Positions 9,163 through 16,933 of a stretch of DNA of 64,000 bases are shown here, piece by piece. A program made the position numbers and the translations under genes. Within the stretch, counting starts at the first letter, position 1; each line of letters begins with the position of its first letter. The notes under the pieces are model-generated. The model was not told the origin of the DNA. It saw nothing but the letters and a program-made list of their open reading frames with translations, and searched no databases. The stretch comes from Janthinobacterium sp051380875 (GTDB lineage: Bacteria > Pseudomonadota > Gammaproteobacteria > Burkholderiales > Burkholderiaceae_D): contig NZ_JBNYXW010000001.1 in the NCBI RefSeq assembly GCF_051380875.1, positions 124,001 to 188,000 of the forward strand. Direction: 5' to 3'.

Positions 9163-9191
9163 AAATTACCGTCATGACATTCTATTGTCAA
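9163..9191 (-). promoter_or_regulatory. Sigma-70-type promoter of the PEP-CTERM gene
   Basis: Read on the minus strand, a consensus TTGACA (9191-9186) is followed after 17 bases by TAATTT (9168-9163). This places the transcript start about 45 bases before the start codon. The -35 box overlaps a TGACA-N6-TGTCA inverted repeat (9175-9190), a possible operator. The rest of the 237-base gap is AT-rich with no other recognisable element. Confidence 0.7.
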
Positions 9192-9345
9192 TCAGCTATT
9201 TTTATATCATTATGCAAACTTAGATAGCTTATTGCTAACGCAGGGGCATGCGTGGCATTTAATTGTAAAATTAAACACACAAATTGTTGATATTGCACGA
9301 AAAATAATTTCATATTTTGCGATCTGAAAATCGTTGCACAAGGAT

Positions 9346-10701
9346 CTAGTTTCTGTCCAGCAAGGGGAGAATCAGCGTAACCGTCAGTCCGCCGCCCTCG
9401 CGATTGGCCAGGGTGATGCGTCCGCCATGCGCTTCGGCAATTTCACGTGCCAGCGCCAAGCCCAGTCCCGTGCCGCTGCGCTTGGTGGAGTAGAACGGCA
9501 CCAGCGCGTTTTCCAGCACGGCGCCGCTCATGCCCGGCCCGCGGTCGCGCACCTCGATGCGCAGCTGGCCTAGCGCCTGGCTCACGTGCAGGCCGATTTG
9601 CTCTTCCATCGATCCCGATTCCAGCGCATTTTTGAGCAGATTTAGCAGCGCCTGCTGCATTTGCGCCGTGTCGAACACGGCCGCCTGCGTCGGCGGCGGG
9701 CAGTCGAGCGTGAAGGCCGCTTGCGAGGCCAGGCTGTCGAGGAAGGGTTGCCATTCGCAGGGGGCCAGGCGCGGCGTGGGCAGCTTGGCAAAGCGGGCGT
9801 AGCCAAGAATGAAAGTCTCCAGGTGGCGCGTGCGTTCCTCGATGGTGGCGAGGATTTGCGGCAGGCGTTCGGTTTGTCCGCGGCGCACCAGTTCGGCACC
9901 CGAATGGGCCAGCGAGGCCAGCGGCGCCAGTGAGTTGTTCAGCTCATGGCTGATGACGCGGATGACCTTTTTCCAGGTCTGCACTTCCTGGCGTCGCAGT
10001 TCCAGGGTCAGCTGGCGCAGCAGCAGCAGTTCATGTGTGCGTCCGTTCAGGCTGAAGCTGCGCCGCGCCAGGTGATACACCTCCTCCTGTTCCCCGTCGC
10101 CACTGGTAAACAGGCCATCACTGGCACGCGCCAGTGCTTCGGCCAGAGCCGGCGCCGCCTGCTGCACGATGTCGGCCAGGTGGTGCCCTTCCAACCGGCG
10201 TCCCTGGTGCAGCAACTGGCGCGCGGCCAGGTTGGCGTAAACAATGGCGCTGCCCTCGGCCACCAGCAGCATGGCAACCGGCGTGTTTTGCACCATGGTG
10301 TCGAGCAGCAGCTCGCGCTGCACCAGATCCAGGCGCTGCTTGCGCAGCACGTCGCCGAGCGCATTGTGGGCCGCCACCAGGTCGGCCAGTTCATCGTTTT
10401 GTGGCCAGCGCAGGCTGAAGGCGAAGTCGCCGTCCTGGTAGCTGGCGACCGTACCGCTCAAGGCGCGAAACAGCGACAGCATCGCTTGCAGCTGCGCGCG
10501 GATGGTGATGATGGCAATCGGCAGGATGCACAGCAGGGACAGGCCCAGCACCAGCCACGGCTGGCCGGGCAGGAAGTGTGCGAGCAGCAGGGCGATGCCC
10601 ATGCCCAGCACCAGCAAGGTGACGATCAGCGCCGTCCAGCGCGTGAGCAGCGAAAGGCGCAGGTCATTCGGGCGCAGCGGCAGGTGTTTGGTGGGGGGCA
10701 T
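9346..10701 (-). CDS. NtrY-like sensor histidine kinase
   Basis: 451 residues. Two N-terminal membrane helices (~20-41 and ~48-66) are followed by a HAMP-like segment, a PAS domain (~130-200) and the kinase core. The phosphoacceptor is His252 in VISHELNNSLAP. The ATP-binding boxes are NLLKNALES (N), DRGPGM (G1) and GTGLGLALA (G2). The start overlaps the stop of the upstream response regulator gene by one base (TGATG on the minus strand), so the two are translationally coupled. It is the last gene of the MacA-ABC-regulator operon and should be the cognate kinase. The very short periplasmic loop suggests it senses a membrane or cytoplasmic cue rather than a periplasmic ligand. Confidence 0.92.
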   Translation of the reverse strand: MPPTKHLPLRPNDLRLSLLTRWTALIVTLLVLGMGIALLLAHFLPGQPWLVLGLSLLCILPIAIITIRAQLQAMLSLFRALSGTVASYQDGDFAFSLRWPQNDELADLVAAHNALGDVLRKQRLDLVQRELLLDTMVQNTPVAMLLVAEGSAIVYANLAARQLLHQGRRLEGHHLADIVQQAAPALAEALARASDGLFTSGDGEQEEVYHLARRSFSLNGRTHELLLLRQLTLELRRQEVQTWKKVIRVISHELNNSLAPLASLAHSGAELVRRGQTERLPQILATIEERTRHLETFILGYARFAKLPTPRLAPCEWQPFLDSLASQAAFTLDCPPPTQAAVFDTAQMQQALLNLLKNALESGSMEEQIGLHVSQALGQLRIEVRDRGPGMSGAVLENALVPFYSTKRSGTGLGLALAREIAEAHGGRITLANREGGGLTVTLILPLLDRN

Positions 10702-12047
10702 CAGGCGCGCGCGATGCCCAGGCGCTCCATGCGCCGGTACAGTGCCTGGCGCGACAGGCCCAGTTCCTGCGCCGCCTGCGCTACCACGCCGTGCGCGCGG
10801 GCCAGGGCGGCGGCGACGCTGTCGCGGTCCGGTTCCGTGGCCACCGCATCCTGCGGCGCGCGTGGCATGGCCGCCAGTGGCAAGCCCAGTTCCTGCGCAT
10901 GGATCAGGGAACCTGCCGTCAGCAGGCTGGCGCGCTGCATGACGTTTTTCAGTTCTCGTACATTGCCAGGCCAGCCGTGCGCCAACAGGCTGGCTTGCGC
11001 CTGCGCATCGAGGCTTTTTTCCGTGCCGAGGAAATGCCGCGCCAGCACCAGGATGTCGGCCGGGCGCTGCACCAGCGGCGGCAGGCGCAGCTCGATCACG
11101 TTCAGGCGGTAAAACAGGTCTTCGCGGAAGGTGCCGGCGCGTATCATGGCCGGCAGGTCGGCATTGCTGGCGCTGATGACGCGCACTTTCACTTGCCGCT
11201 CGCGGTTCGAGCCGAGGCGCTCGAAGCGGCCCGTTTCCAGCACGCGCAGCAGCTTCATTTGCCCGGCCAGCGGCAAGTTGCCTATCTCGTCGAGAAACAG
11301 CGTGCCGCCGTCGGCTGCATCGAACTTGCCGTCGCGCGCGCGCGTGGAACCCGTGTAGGCGCCCGCTTCGGCGCCGAAAAGTTCCGCCTCGATCAGCTCT
11401 ACCGGCACGGCGCCGCAATTGAGTACCACGAAGGGACCGCTGGACACGTGGGAATTTGCTTGCACGATGGCGGCGATGCGCTCCTTGCCGCTGCCATTTG
11501 GCCCGGAAATGAGCACGGGCACATCGGCGCGCGCCACCTGGCAGGCCAGGTGCACGACGCGTTCCGTGGCCGCGTCTTGCCAGACCATGCCGCGCAAGTC
11601 GAAATTATTTTCCAGTTCGTGGCGCTGGCGCTGCTCCTGCAGCACGCGCAAGCGCAGGGCGCGGTTGGCCTGGCCCAGTTCCAGCAGGTTTTGCACGCTG
11701 GCGATCAGGCGCCGGTCGTCCCATGGCTTGGCCAGATAGTCGGCCGCGCCCGATTTGATCAGGTCGACGGCCGCATCGAGCTGCGTCCAGGCCGTCAGCA
11801 AGATGACGGGCAGGTCGGGGTGGCGCGCACGGATGGCGTGAAACAGTGTGCTGCCTTCCTCCCCCGAGGTGGTGTCGGCCGTGAAGTTCATGTCCTGCAC
11901 CACCAGGTCGATGGGGTGCCGCGCCAGCAGGGCCAGGCCCTCTTCAGGCGAGGCGGCGCGCAACGCGTCGATCTCGTGCAGCGAGAACAGCACGTCGAGC
12001 GCGATGGCCACGGCGGCATTGTCGTCAATAATCAGTACGGTAGGCAT
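10701..12047 (-). CDS. NtrC-type response regulator (sigma-54 activator)
   Basis: 448 residues in the order receiver, AAA+, Fis-type helix-turn-helix. The receiver has the acidic pair at 8-9, phospho-acceptor Asp52 and Lys107. The AAA+ domain has Walker A GPNGSGKE at ~182-189 and Walker B GGTLFLDEIG at ~247-256. The sigma-54 contact loop reads GAYTGS (229-234) instead of the canonical GAFTGA. The C-terminal helix-turn-helix (~415-446) ends in SRQALYRRMERLGI. It is encoded with its kinase and an efflux-like ABC system. A sigma-54-type promoter and a repeat array at the head of the operon make autoregulation likely. Confidence 0.94.
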   Translation of the reverse strand: MPTVLIIDDNAAVAIALDVLFSLHEIDALRAASPEEGLALLARHPIDLVVQDMNFTADTTSGEEGSTLFHAIRARHPDLPVILLTAWTQLDAAVDLIKSGAADYLAKPWDDRRLIASVQNLLELGQANRALRLRVLQEQRQRHELENNFDLRGMVWQDAATERVVHLACQVARADVPVLISGPNGSGKERIAAIVQANSHVSSGPFVVLNCGAVPVELIEAELFGAEAGAYTGSTRARDGKFDAADGGTLFLDEIGNLPLAGQMKLLRVLETGRFERLGSNRERQVKVRVISASNADLPAMIRAGTFREDLFYRLNVIELRLPPLVQRPADILVLARHFLGTEKSLDAQAQASLLAHGWPGNVRELKNVMQRASLLTAGSLIHAQELGLPLAAMPRAPQDAVATEPDRDSVAAALARAHGVVAQAAQELGLSRQALYRRMERLGIARA

Positions 12048-12093
12048 GCGCGCAGCATAGCATTGTCACGACAGCCAGGGCAGTGGCAAATAT

Positions 12094-13329
12094 TCATGCG
12101 CTGCGCGTGGCGGTGGCCGGCGAAATGCTGGCCGCGCGCCAGGCCGGGCCATATACGGCGCCCAGGCCCAACAGCCAGAACACCGCCGCGCCGCCGAACA
12201 CGTAGTGCAGGGGCAGGCGCGCCATTTCCAGCTGGCTCACCAGCAGCTGGTTCAGCGCCAGGGCCAGCACCACGCCTGCAGCTATTCCCACGCTGGTGAT
12301 CATGAAATTTTCCGTCAGGAAGTAGCGCAGGATGTCGACGCGCCGCGCGCCCAGGGCACGGCGCACGCCGATCTGCTTGCGCCGCTGCGTGACCCACAGG
12401 CTGGCAATGCCGACGATGCCGCTGGCCGTCACCAGCAGCAGCAGGGCCGAGACGGTGATCAGCATCCACGACAGCGCGCGGTCAGCGCGGTAGCGCGTAT
12501 TGCGGTCTTCGTCGAAACTGCGCAGGCGCACGATCAGCTTGTCCGGCGTGGCTGCGCGGATGGCTTGCTCGGCGTCCTTCATCACGCGGTCGCGCTGCCC
12601 CGGCTCGGCACGGATGGTCAGCAGGGTATCGCCGTCGCCCGTCAGGCGCACGGGAAACAGGACCGAATACTCGCCGCTGTCGCCCACTTCCGCGCCCTGA
12701 CTCTGCAGCCGCTCGACGACGCCAACCACTTGCAATTGCTGCGCGCCTTCGCCTGTGCCCAGAAAGAGGGGCATGCCCAGCGCACTGCCGCCGCCCGGGT
12801 GGATTTTCTCGGCCATTGCCCGCGTGACGATGACTTGCGGGGGAAATTCTTCCGTCACGTTTTGGTCGATTTCGGTGATCTCGGCTGGCGTGAAGTCGCG
12901 CCCCTCCAGCAGGTTCAGGCCCCAGGTCTTGACCAGGGAGTCGGGCGTGATATACACGGCGGCAATGGCGGAGCTGTTTACCTGCTTGCGGCTGGCGGCG
13001 AAGCCGCTGTTGCTGCCATTGCGCGACAGGGGTACCTGGCTTACCTGCGCCACCGAGACCACGCCCGGCACGGCGCGCACAGCGGCGGCCAGGCGTTTTT
13101 GCAGGGCCAGTTCTTCGTTGTGGCCCTGCTGGCGCAAGTTGCGCGCCAGCAGGTGGAAGACGTCGCTCTCTGCCACCACGCCGCTGGGTCGCGCCGCCAC
13201 TTCCTGGCGCACGTTGACGATATGCAGGGCATTGGCCAGGATGGCCAGGCTCAGGGCTACCTGCACGGCAACCAGGATGGCGCCGGTTTTGCTGCGCATC
13301 AGCGCAGACAGGATGGGTCGGATTTCCAT
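12094..13329 (-). CDS. ABC transporter permease, MacB/FtsX type (second subunit)
   Basis: 411 residues with MacB-family topology. One N-terminal helix (~18-38) is followed by a large periplasmic domain (~40-275) and three C-terminal FtsX-type helices (~285-400). The coupling segment reads RRKQIGVRRALGARRVDI. Together with the preceding permease it should form a heterodimer on a single ATPase. Unlike E. coli MacB, the ATPase is not fused. Such mechanotransmission ABC systems drive periplasmic export or lipoprotein handling without moving substrate through the membrane. Confidence 0.9.
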   Translation of the reverse strand: MEIRPILSALMRSKTGAILVAVQVALSLAILANALHIVNVRQEVAARPSGVVAESDVFHLLARNLRQQGHNEELALQKRLAAAVRAVPGVVSVAQVSQVPLSRNGSNSGFAASRKQVNSSAIAAVYITPDSLVKTWGLNLLEGRDFTPAEITEIDQNVTEEFPPQVIVTRAMAEKIHPGGGSALGMPLFLGTGEGAQQLQVVGVVERLQSQGAEVGDSGEYSVLFPVRLTGDGDTLLTIRAEPGQRDRVMKDAEQAIRAATPDKLIVRLRSFDEDRNTRYRADRALSWMLITVSALLLLVTASGIVGIASLWVTQRRKQIGVRRALGARRVDILRYFLTENFMITSVGIAAGVVLALALNQLLVSQLEMARLPLHYVFGGAAVFWLLGLGAVYGPAWRAASISPATATRSA

Positions 13330-13359
13330 GCTAGTCCTATTCGTGTGCGGTGGGTGCGG

Positions 13360-14670
13360 TCATTGGGATTTGAGCTGGATGGCCGGCGTCACCTGGCAGG
13401 CGCGCCAAGTCGGCAGCAGGCCGGCGAGGATGGTCGCGGCCACCGAAATGACGAAGGTCATGGCCAGCATCACCCAGTCCATGTGCGCCGCGACGGTCAG
13501 CTGCTTCGACTGCATGCCGATCAGTGCCAGCGCGCCGAAGGCCAGCAGCAGACCGAGCACGCCGCCGGCCAGGCCGATGACGGTGGTCTCGACGAGGAAC
13601 TGGCGGAAGATATCGCTGCGTGAGGCACCCAGTGCGCGGCGGATGCCCACTTCGGCGGCGCGCACCGAGAACTTGGCCAGCAGCAGGCCGATGGTATTGA
13701 CCAGGCACAGGGCCAGAAAGCCGAAGGCCAGCCAGGCTGACAGCTTGCTGTCGTTGCCCACCACGTGCAAGTGCTCCATCCATTCATCGATGCTGAACAG
13801 CTTGTTGGGGGCATTGCGTTTCAGGCGGCCCAGCTTGCGCTGCTCTTGCGCATAGCTGTCGAGGTAATTTTGCAATTCGTCGCGCTGGCCGTCGTTGGCC
13901 ATCTCGAACCAGAACTGCATCCACGTGCATTCCGAATCAAGCGTGCCCTGGTAGCCCGGCTCGCGGTTGCCGCTGCAGTTCATGCTGCCGTTATGGCTGG
14001 TCTGGTGGCGGATCGCGCTGGTAAACGGGATGAAGTAGCTGTCTTCGCTGCCGAAGGCGCCACTGCCGATGATGCGGTGGATGCGCGGTACGGGTTCCCA
14101 TTTATCGAGCACGCCCGTGATCTGGTACTGGAAACCCATGAGTGTCATGCGCTGACCCACAGGATTGCTGTCGCCGTAGAGTTTTTCAGCCAGCTTGCGC
14201 GACAGGACAATGACGTCGGCGCCGGCCGCATCGTCTGCCGCGCTCCATGGCTGGCCATAGCGGAACGGCGTCTCGAACATGGGAAAGAAGTCGCGGTAGG
14301 CGGCCAGTCCTTGCGACGTGAAGGCGCCGATGTCCTTGCGCAGTGGCTCGATGGCGCCGCCCACGCCGAACATGACGCTACGCCGTTCACCCAGTTTGCT
14401 GTTCTGGAAATTGACGGCGTCGCGGTAGCTCAGCTGGCTGTCGCCCGACTTGTTACCCGGTGTATAGCCGGAGAGGGAGCCGTTGTCGACCAGCGGCACA
14501 AACATGCGGCCATTCTTGTGCGGCAGGGGATTGCCCGACATGACGTGCAGAATGGTCAGGGTGGCAATGCTGGCGGCCACGCCGATCGCCAGGGTCAGCA
14601 CCATCAGTGCCGTCAGGGCAGGGTTGCGGCGCAGGCTGCGCAGGCCAAGCAGAAAGTAGTACTGGAACAT
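13360..14670 (-). CDS. ABC transporter permease, MacB/FtsX type (first subunit)
   Basis: 436 residues. An N-terminal amphipathic start (MFQYYFLLGLRSLRRNPAL) and helix are followed by a periplasmic MacB-like domain to ~residue 310. Three C-terminal helices carry the FtsX signature SVRAAEVGIRRALGASRSDI. The periplasmic domain contains two cysteines about 16 residues apart (MNCSGN, SECTWM) that could form a disulfide. It sits 9 bases after the ATPase gene and 30 bases before its paralogue. Confidence 0.9.
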   Translation of the reverse strand: MFQYYFLLGLRSLRRNPALTALMVLTLAIGVAASIATLTILHVMSGNPLPHKNGRMFVPLVDNGSLSGYTPGNKSGDSQLSYRDAVNFQNSKLGERRSVMFGVGGAIEPLRKDIGAFTSQGLAAYRDFFPMFETPFRYGQPWSAADDAAGADVIVLSRKLAEKLYGDSNPVGQRMTLMGFQYQITGVLDKWEPVPRIHRIIGSGAFGSEDSYFIPFTSAIRHQTSHNGSMNCSGNREPGYQGTLDSECTWMQFWFEMANDGQRDELQNYLDSYAQEQRKLGRLKRNAPNKLFSIDEWMEHLHVVGNDSKLSAWLAFGFLALCLVNTIGLLLAKFSVRAAEVGIRRALGASRSDIFRQFLVETTVIGLAGGVLGLLLAFGALALIGMQSKQLTVAAHMDWVMLAMTFVISVAATILAGLLPTWRACQVTPAIQLKSQ

Positions 14671-14679
14671 GGGCGATCC

Positions 14680-15408
14680 TCAGACAGTGGCGGCGTTGCT
14701 GCCGGCCTTGGCCGGGCTGCTGGCCAGCGATGGTCCCTTGTGCACCAGGTCGGACACCTGACCGTCGATGATGTGCACGTTGCGCTGCGAGCGTAGCGCC
14801 AGTTCGGGATCATGCGTGACCATCAGGATGGTGGTGCCTTGTGCGTTGATGTCTTCCAGCAGCTCCATCACGCCGCGTGCCATCTGCGTATCGAGGTTGC
14901 CCGTCGGTTCATCGGCCAGCAGCAGTTTCGGCGAACCGGCCAGCGCGCGCGCGATCGCCACGCGCTGCTGCTGCCCACCCGACAGTTCGGCCGGATAGTG
15001 CTTCATGCGCGAGGCCAGGCCTACCTTGGCCAGCGCATCTTCGATGCGTTCGCGCCGTTCGGCGCTGTTGAAGCCCCGGTAGCGCAGCGGCACGTCGACA
15101 TTGTCGAACAGCGACAGGTCGGGGATCAGGTTGAAACCCTGGAAAATGAAGCCAAGTTTCTCGTTGCGCAGGCGCGAGCGGGCATTGTCGTTCATGCCCT
15201 TCACGTTGACGCCGTCGAGGATGTATTCTCCGTCGGTGAATTCCTCGAGCAGGCCGGCGATGTTCAAGAAGCTCGTTTTGCCGGAGCCGGACGGCCCTGT
15301 GACGGTGACGAATTCGCCTTGTTTGACGTGGATCTCGAAGCCGCGCAACGCGTGTGTTTCGATCATGTGGGTGCGGTAGACTTTGCTCAGGTTTTGCATG
15401 CGCAGCAT
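14680..15408 (-). CDS. ABC transporter ATP-binding protein, MacB/LolD type
   Basis: 242 residues forming a stand-alone nucleotide-binding domain. Walker A is GPSGSGKTS, the signature is LSGGQQQRVAIARAL, Walker B is LLLADEPTGNLD, and the switch histidine lies in MVTHDPELA. The NLD extension after Walker B marks the MacB/LolD/FtsE subfamily. It energises the two permeases encoded next to it and presumably works with the MacA-like adaptor encoded first in the operon. Confidence 0.96.
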   Translation of the reverse strand: MLRMQNLSKVYRTHMIETHALRGFEIHVKQGEFVTVTGPSGSGKTSFLNIAGLLEEFTDGEYILDGVNVKGMNDNARSRLRNEKLGFIFQGFNLIPDLSLFDNVDVPLRYRGFNSAERRERIEDALAKVGLASRMKHYPAELSGGQQQRVAIARALAGSPKLLLADEPTGNLDTQMARGVMELLEDINAQGTTILMVTHDPELALRSQRNVHIIDGQVSDLVHKGPSLASSPAKAGSNAATV

Positions 15409-15443
15409 GGCGTGCCTCTTTATCTAAATGGAGTGGATGCAGC

Positions 15444-16712
15444 TTATTGATTGATGGAGACGCGGGCCGCGTTCTCGAATGCTTCCGTGCCGGCGACGAC
15501 CACCTTGTCGCCCAGTTTCAGGCCATCGAGGATTTCCACGGACGAGACACTGGTGGCGCCCATCCTGATGGGAGTGCGGATGGCCACGCCATCGCGCACG
15601 ACGTAGGCAAAGCGGCCGCCTTCGGCCTCGACGAAGGGGCCGCGTGCCAGCATCAGCACATTCGGTTTTTCATCGATCAGCAGACGCGCCGTGACGCGCT
15701 GGTTCTGGCGCAGGCCGGCCGGCTGTTCGCCGTTGAAGCGCACGCGCGCCAGCACCTGGTTCTTGACTACTTCGGGCGACAGCGCCGACAGCTTGCCGCT
15801 GGCCTTGATGGCGCCCGTTTCGATCTCGGCGCTCATGCCCAGGCCAATATCGGCCACATACGTTTCCGGTACTTCCAGCTCCACTTCCAGCTGCGACAGG
15901 TCGACCAGCGTCATCAGGGCCGTATTGGCTTGCACCACGCTGCGGTTGGCCACCGACAGAGTGCCGATGAAACCATTCACGGGCGCACGCACGGTCAGTT
16001 CATCGACCCGGCGCTGGGCGTTGTCTCGGACGAGGCGCTGGCGTTCAAGTTCATTGACCTTGGTCTTCATTGCCAGGATCACGTCTTCGCTTTCCAGGCC
16101 TGCCGCCTGCGAGGCGTGCTTGCTACGGATCTCGGCCGAGTTCAGCGCATCCTTGGCCTTCTGGTAATCGATCTTGGCGATAATGCCCACTTGCGCCACG
16201 CTTTCGTAGCGTTCCAGCGTGCGCTGCGCGGACAGGCGCTCGATTTCCGCTGTATCGGCTTCGCGCCGTGCCAGCAGCTTCTGCTTCTTGGCCAGGATCT
16301 GCTGGCGCGCCACTTCCGCTTCCAGCTGCTGCACGCTCGACTGCTCGCGTTTCAATGCGTCGGACAGGTCGGGCGATTCCAGCACGGCGAGGATGTCGCC
16401 TTTTTTCACCGTGTCGCCCGCCTTGGTCTTCAGCGTCACCGTGGCTACGGTGGTTGAATACAGGGTCGGGCTGATGGCGGCCACCACGCGGCCATTCACG
16501 GCGGCGTCGCGGATCAGGGTGCCGCGCGTGACGTCGGCGATGCGCAGGCGGCTGGCATTGACGGAGTGCTCGCTGTTGCGCCAGCCGGCGAAGACGGCGA
16601 TGGCGGCGCCGATGACGATGGCGGCGCCCACCAGTAGCAGGGCGCGCTTCTTGTGGCGCTGGCCGGGCGGGGCTGCCAGTACGGCGTCTTGGGAGGAAGT
16701 ATCGCGGATCAT
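15444..16712 (-). CDS. Periplasmic adaptor protein, MacA/HlyD type
   Basis: 422 residues. One N-terminal membrane anchor (~24-43) is followed by a lipoyl/barrel-sandwich domain split by a long coiled coil (~95-215, rich in Glu, Gln, Leu and Arg). A beta-barrel and a C-terminal proximal domain follow. First gene of the six-gene operon, it would bridge the FtsX-type permeases to an outer-membrane channel, which is not encoded here. A sigma-54-like element 33-48 bases upstream of its start is the best promoter candidate for the whole operon. Confidence 0.93.
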   Translation of the reverse strand: MIRDTSSQDAVLAAPPGQRHKKRALLLVGAAIVIGAAIAVFAGWRNSEHSVNASRLRIADVTRGTLIRDAAVNGRVVAAISPTLYSTTVATVTLKTKAGDTVKKGDILAVLESPDLSDALKREQSSVQQLEAEVARQQILAKKQKLLARREADTAEIERLSAQRTLERYESVAQVGIIAKIDYQKAKDALNSAEIRSKHASQAAGLESEDVILAMKTKVNELERQRLVRDNAQRRVDELTVRAPVNGFIGTLSVANRSVVQANTALMTLVDLSQLEVELEVPETYVADIGLGMSAEIETGAIKASGKLSALSPEVVKNQVLARVRFNGEQPAGLRQNQRVTARLLIDEKPNVLMLARGPFVEAEGGRFAYVVRDGVAIRTPIRMGATSVSSVEILDGLKLGDKVVVAGTEAFENAARVSINQ

Positions 16713-16744
16713 GGTGGACGTTTCGTTGGAGACGGTTTCCTTTA

Positions 16745-16760
16745 TGCACGATCCATGCCA
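16745..16760 (-). promoter_or_regulatory. Candidate sigma-54 (-24/-12) promoter of the macA-like operon
   Basis: On the minus strand the element reads TGGCATG-N4-GTGCA. GG and GC have the exact 10-base separation of the -24/-12 consensus TGGCACG-N4-TTGC. The predicted transcript start, ~16734, gives a leader of about 22 bases. The operon encodes an NtrC-type activator, which needs sigma-54. Similar partial matches occur by chance in GC-rich DNA, so position and context carry much of the weight. Confidence 0.6.
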
Positions 16761-16796
16761 GTTTTAGAGCATTGATTTTAAAGGGAAAAATGCGGG

Positions 16797-16837
16797 TGTC
16801 CGGCTGTCCGCCCTGTCCGGGCTGTCCAGCTTTGTCC
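16797..16837. repeat. Five phased TGTCC (GGACA) repeats upstream of the macA-like operon
   Basis: TGTCC begins at 16797, 16805, 16814, 16823 and 16833, a spacing of 8-10 bases. The array lies roughly 60-105 bases upstream of the predicted sigma-54 transcript start, where enhancer sites for NtrC-type activators normally sit. It is about 97 bases upstream of the divergent MutS-like gene, so either gene could be the target. Confidence 0.65.
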
Positions 16838-16933
16838 GCTTTGAATATTTTTCTTGATAATTTGGTAAGTGGCCTGATCTGTGTCGGGCTGTGACGGCGC
16901 GCCGCGCCATGCCGGCTATTACCATGGAGCGTG

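Noticed and set aside
10702..11418. N-terminal extension of the NtrY-like kinase frame into the regulator gene
   Set aside because: It overlaps the regulator in another frame and has no membrane or sensor features; the ATG at 10701 coupled to the regulator stop is far better.
16764..16930. Protein-coding gene in the gap before the MutS-like gene (minus-strand open frame)
   Set aside because: The translation is Ala/Pro/Arg-rich without motifs, overlaps the MutS-like gene and covers the promoter and repeat array.
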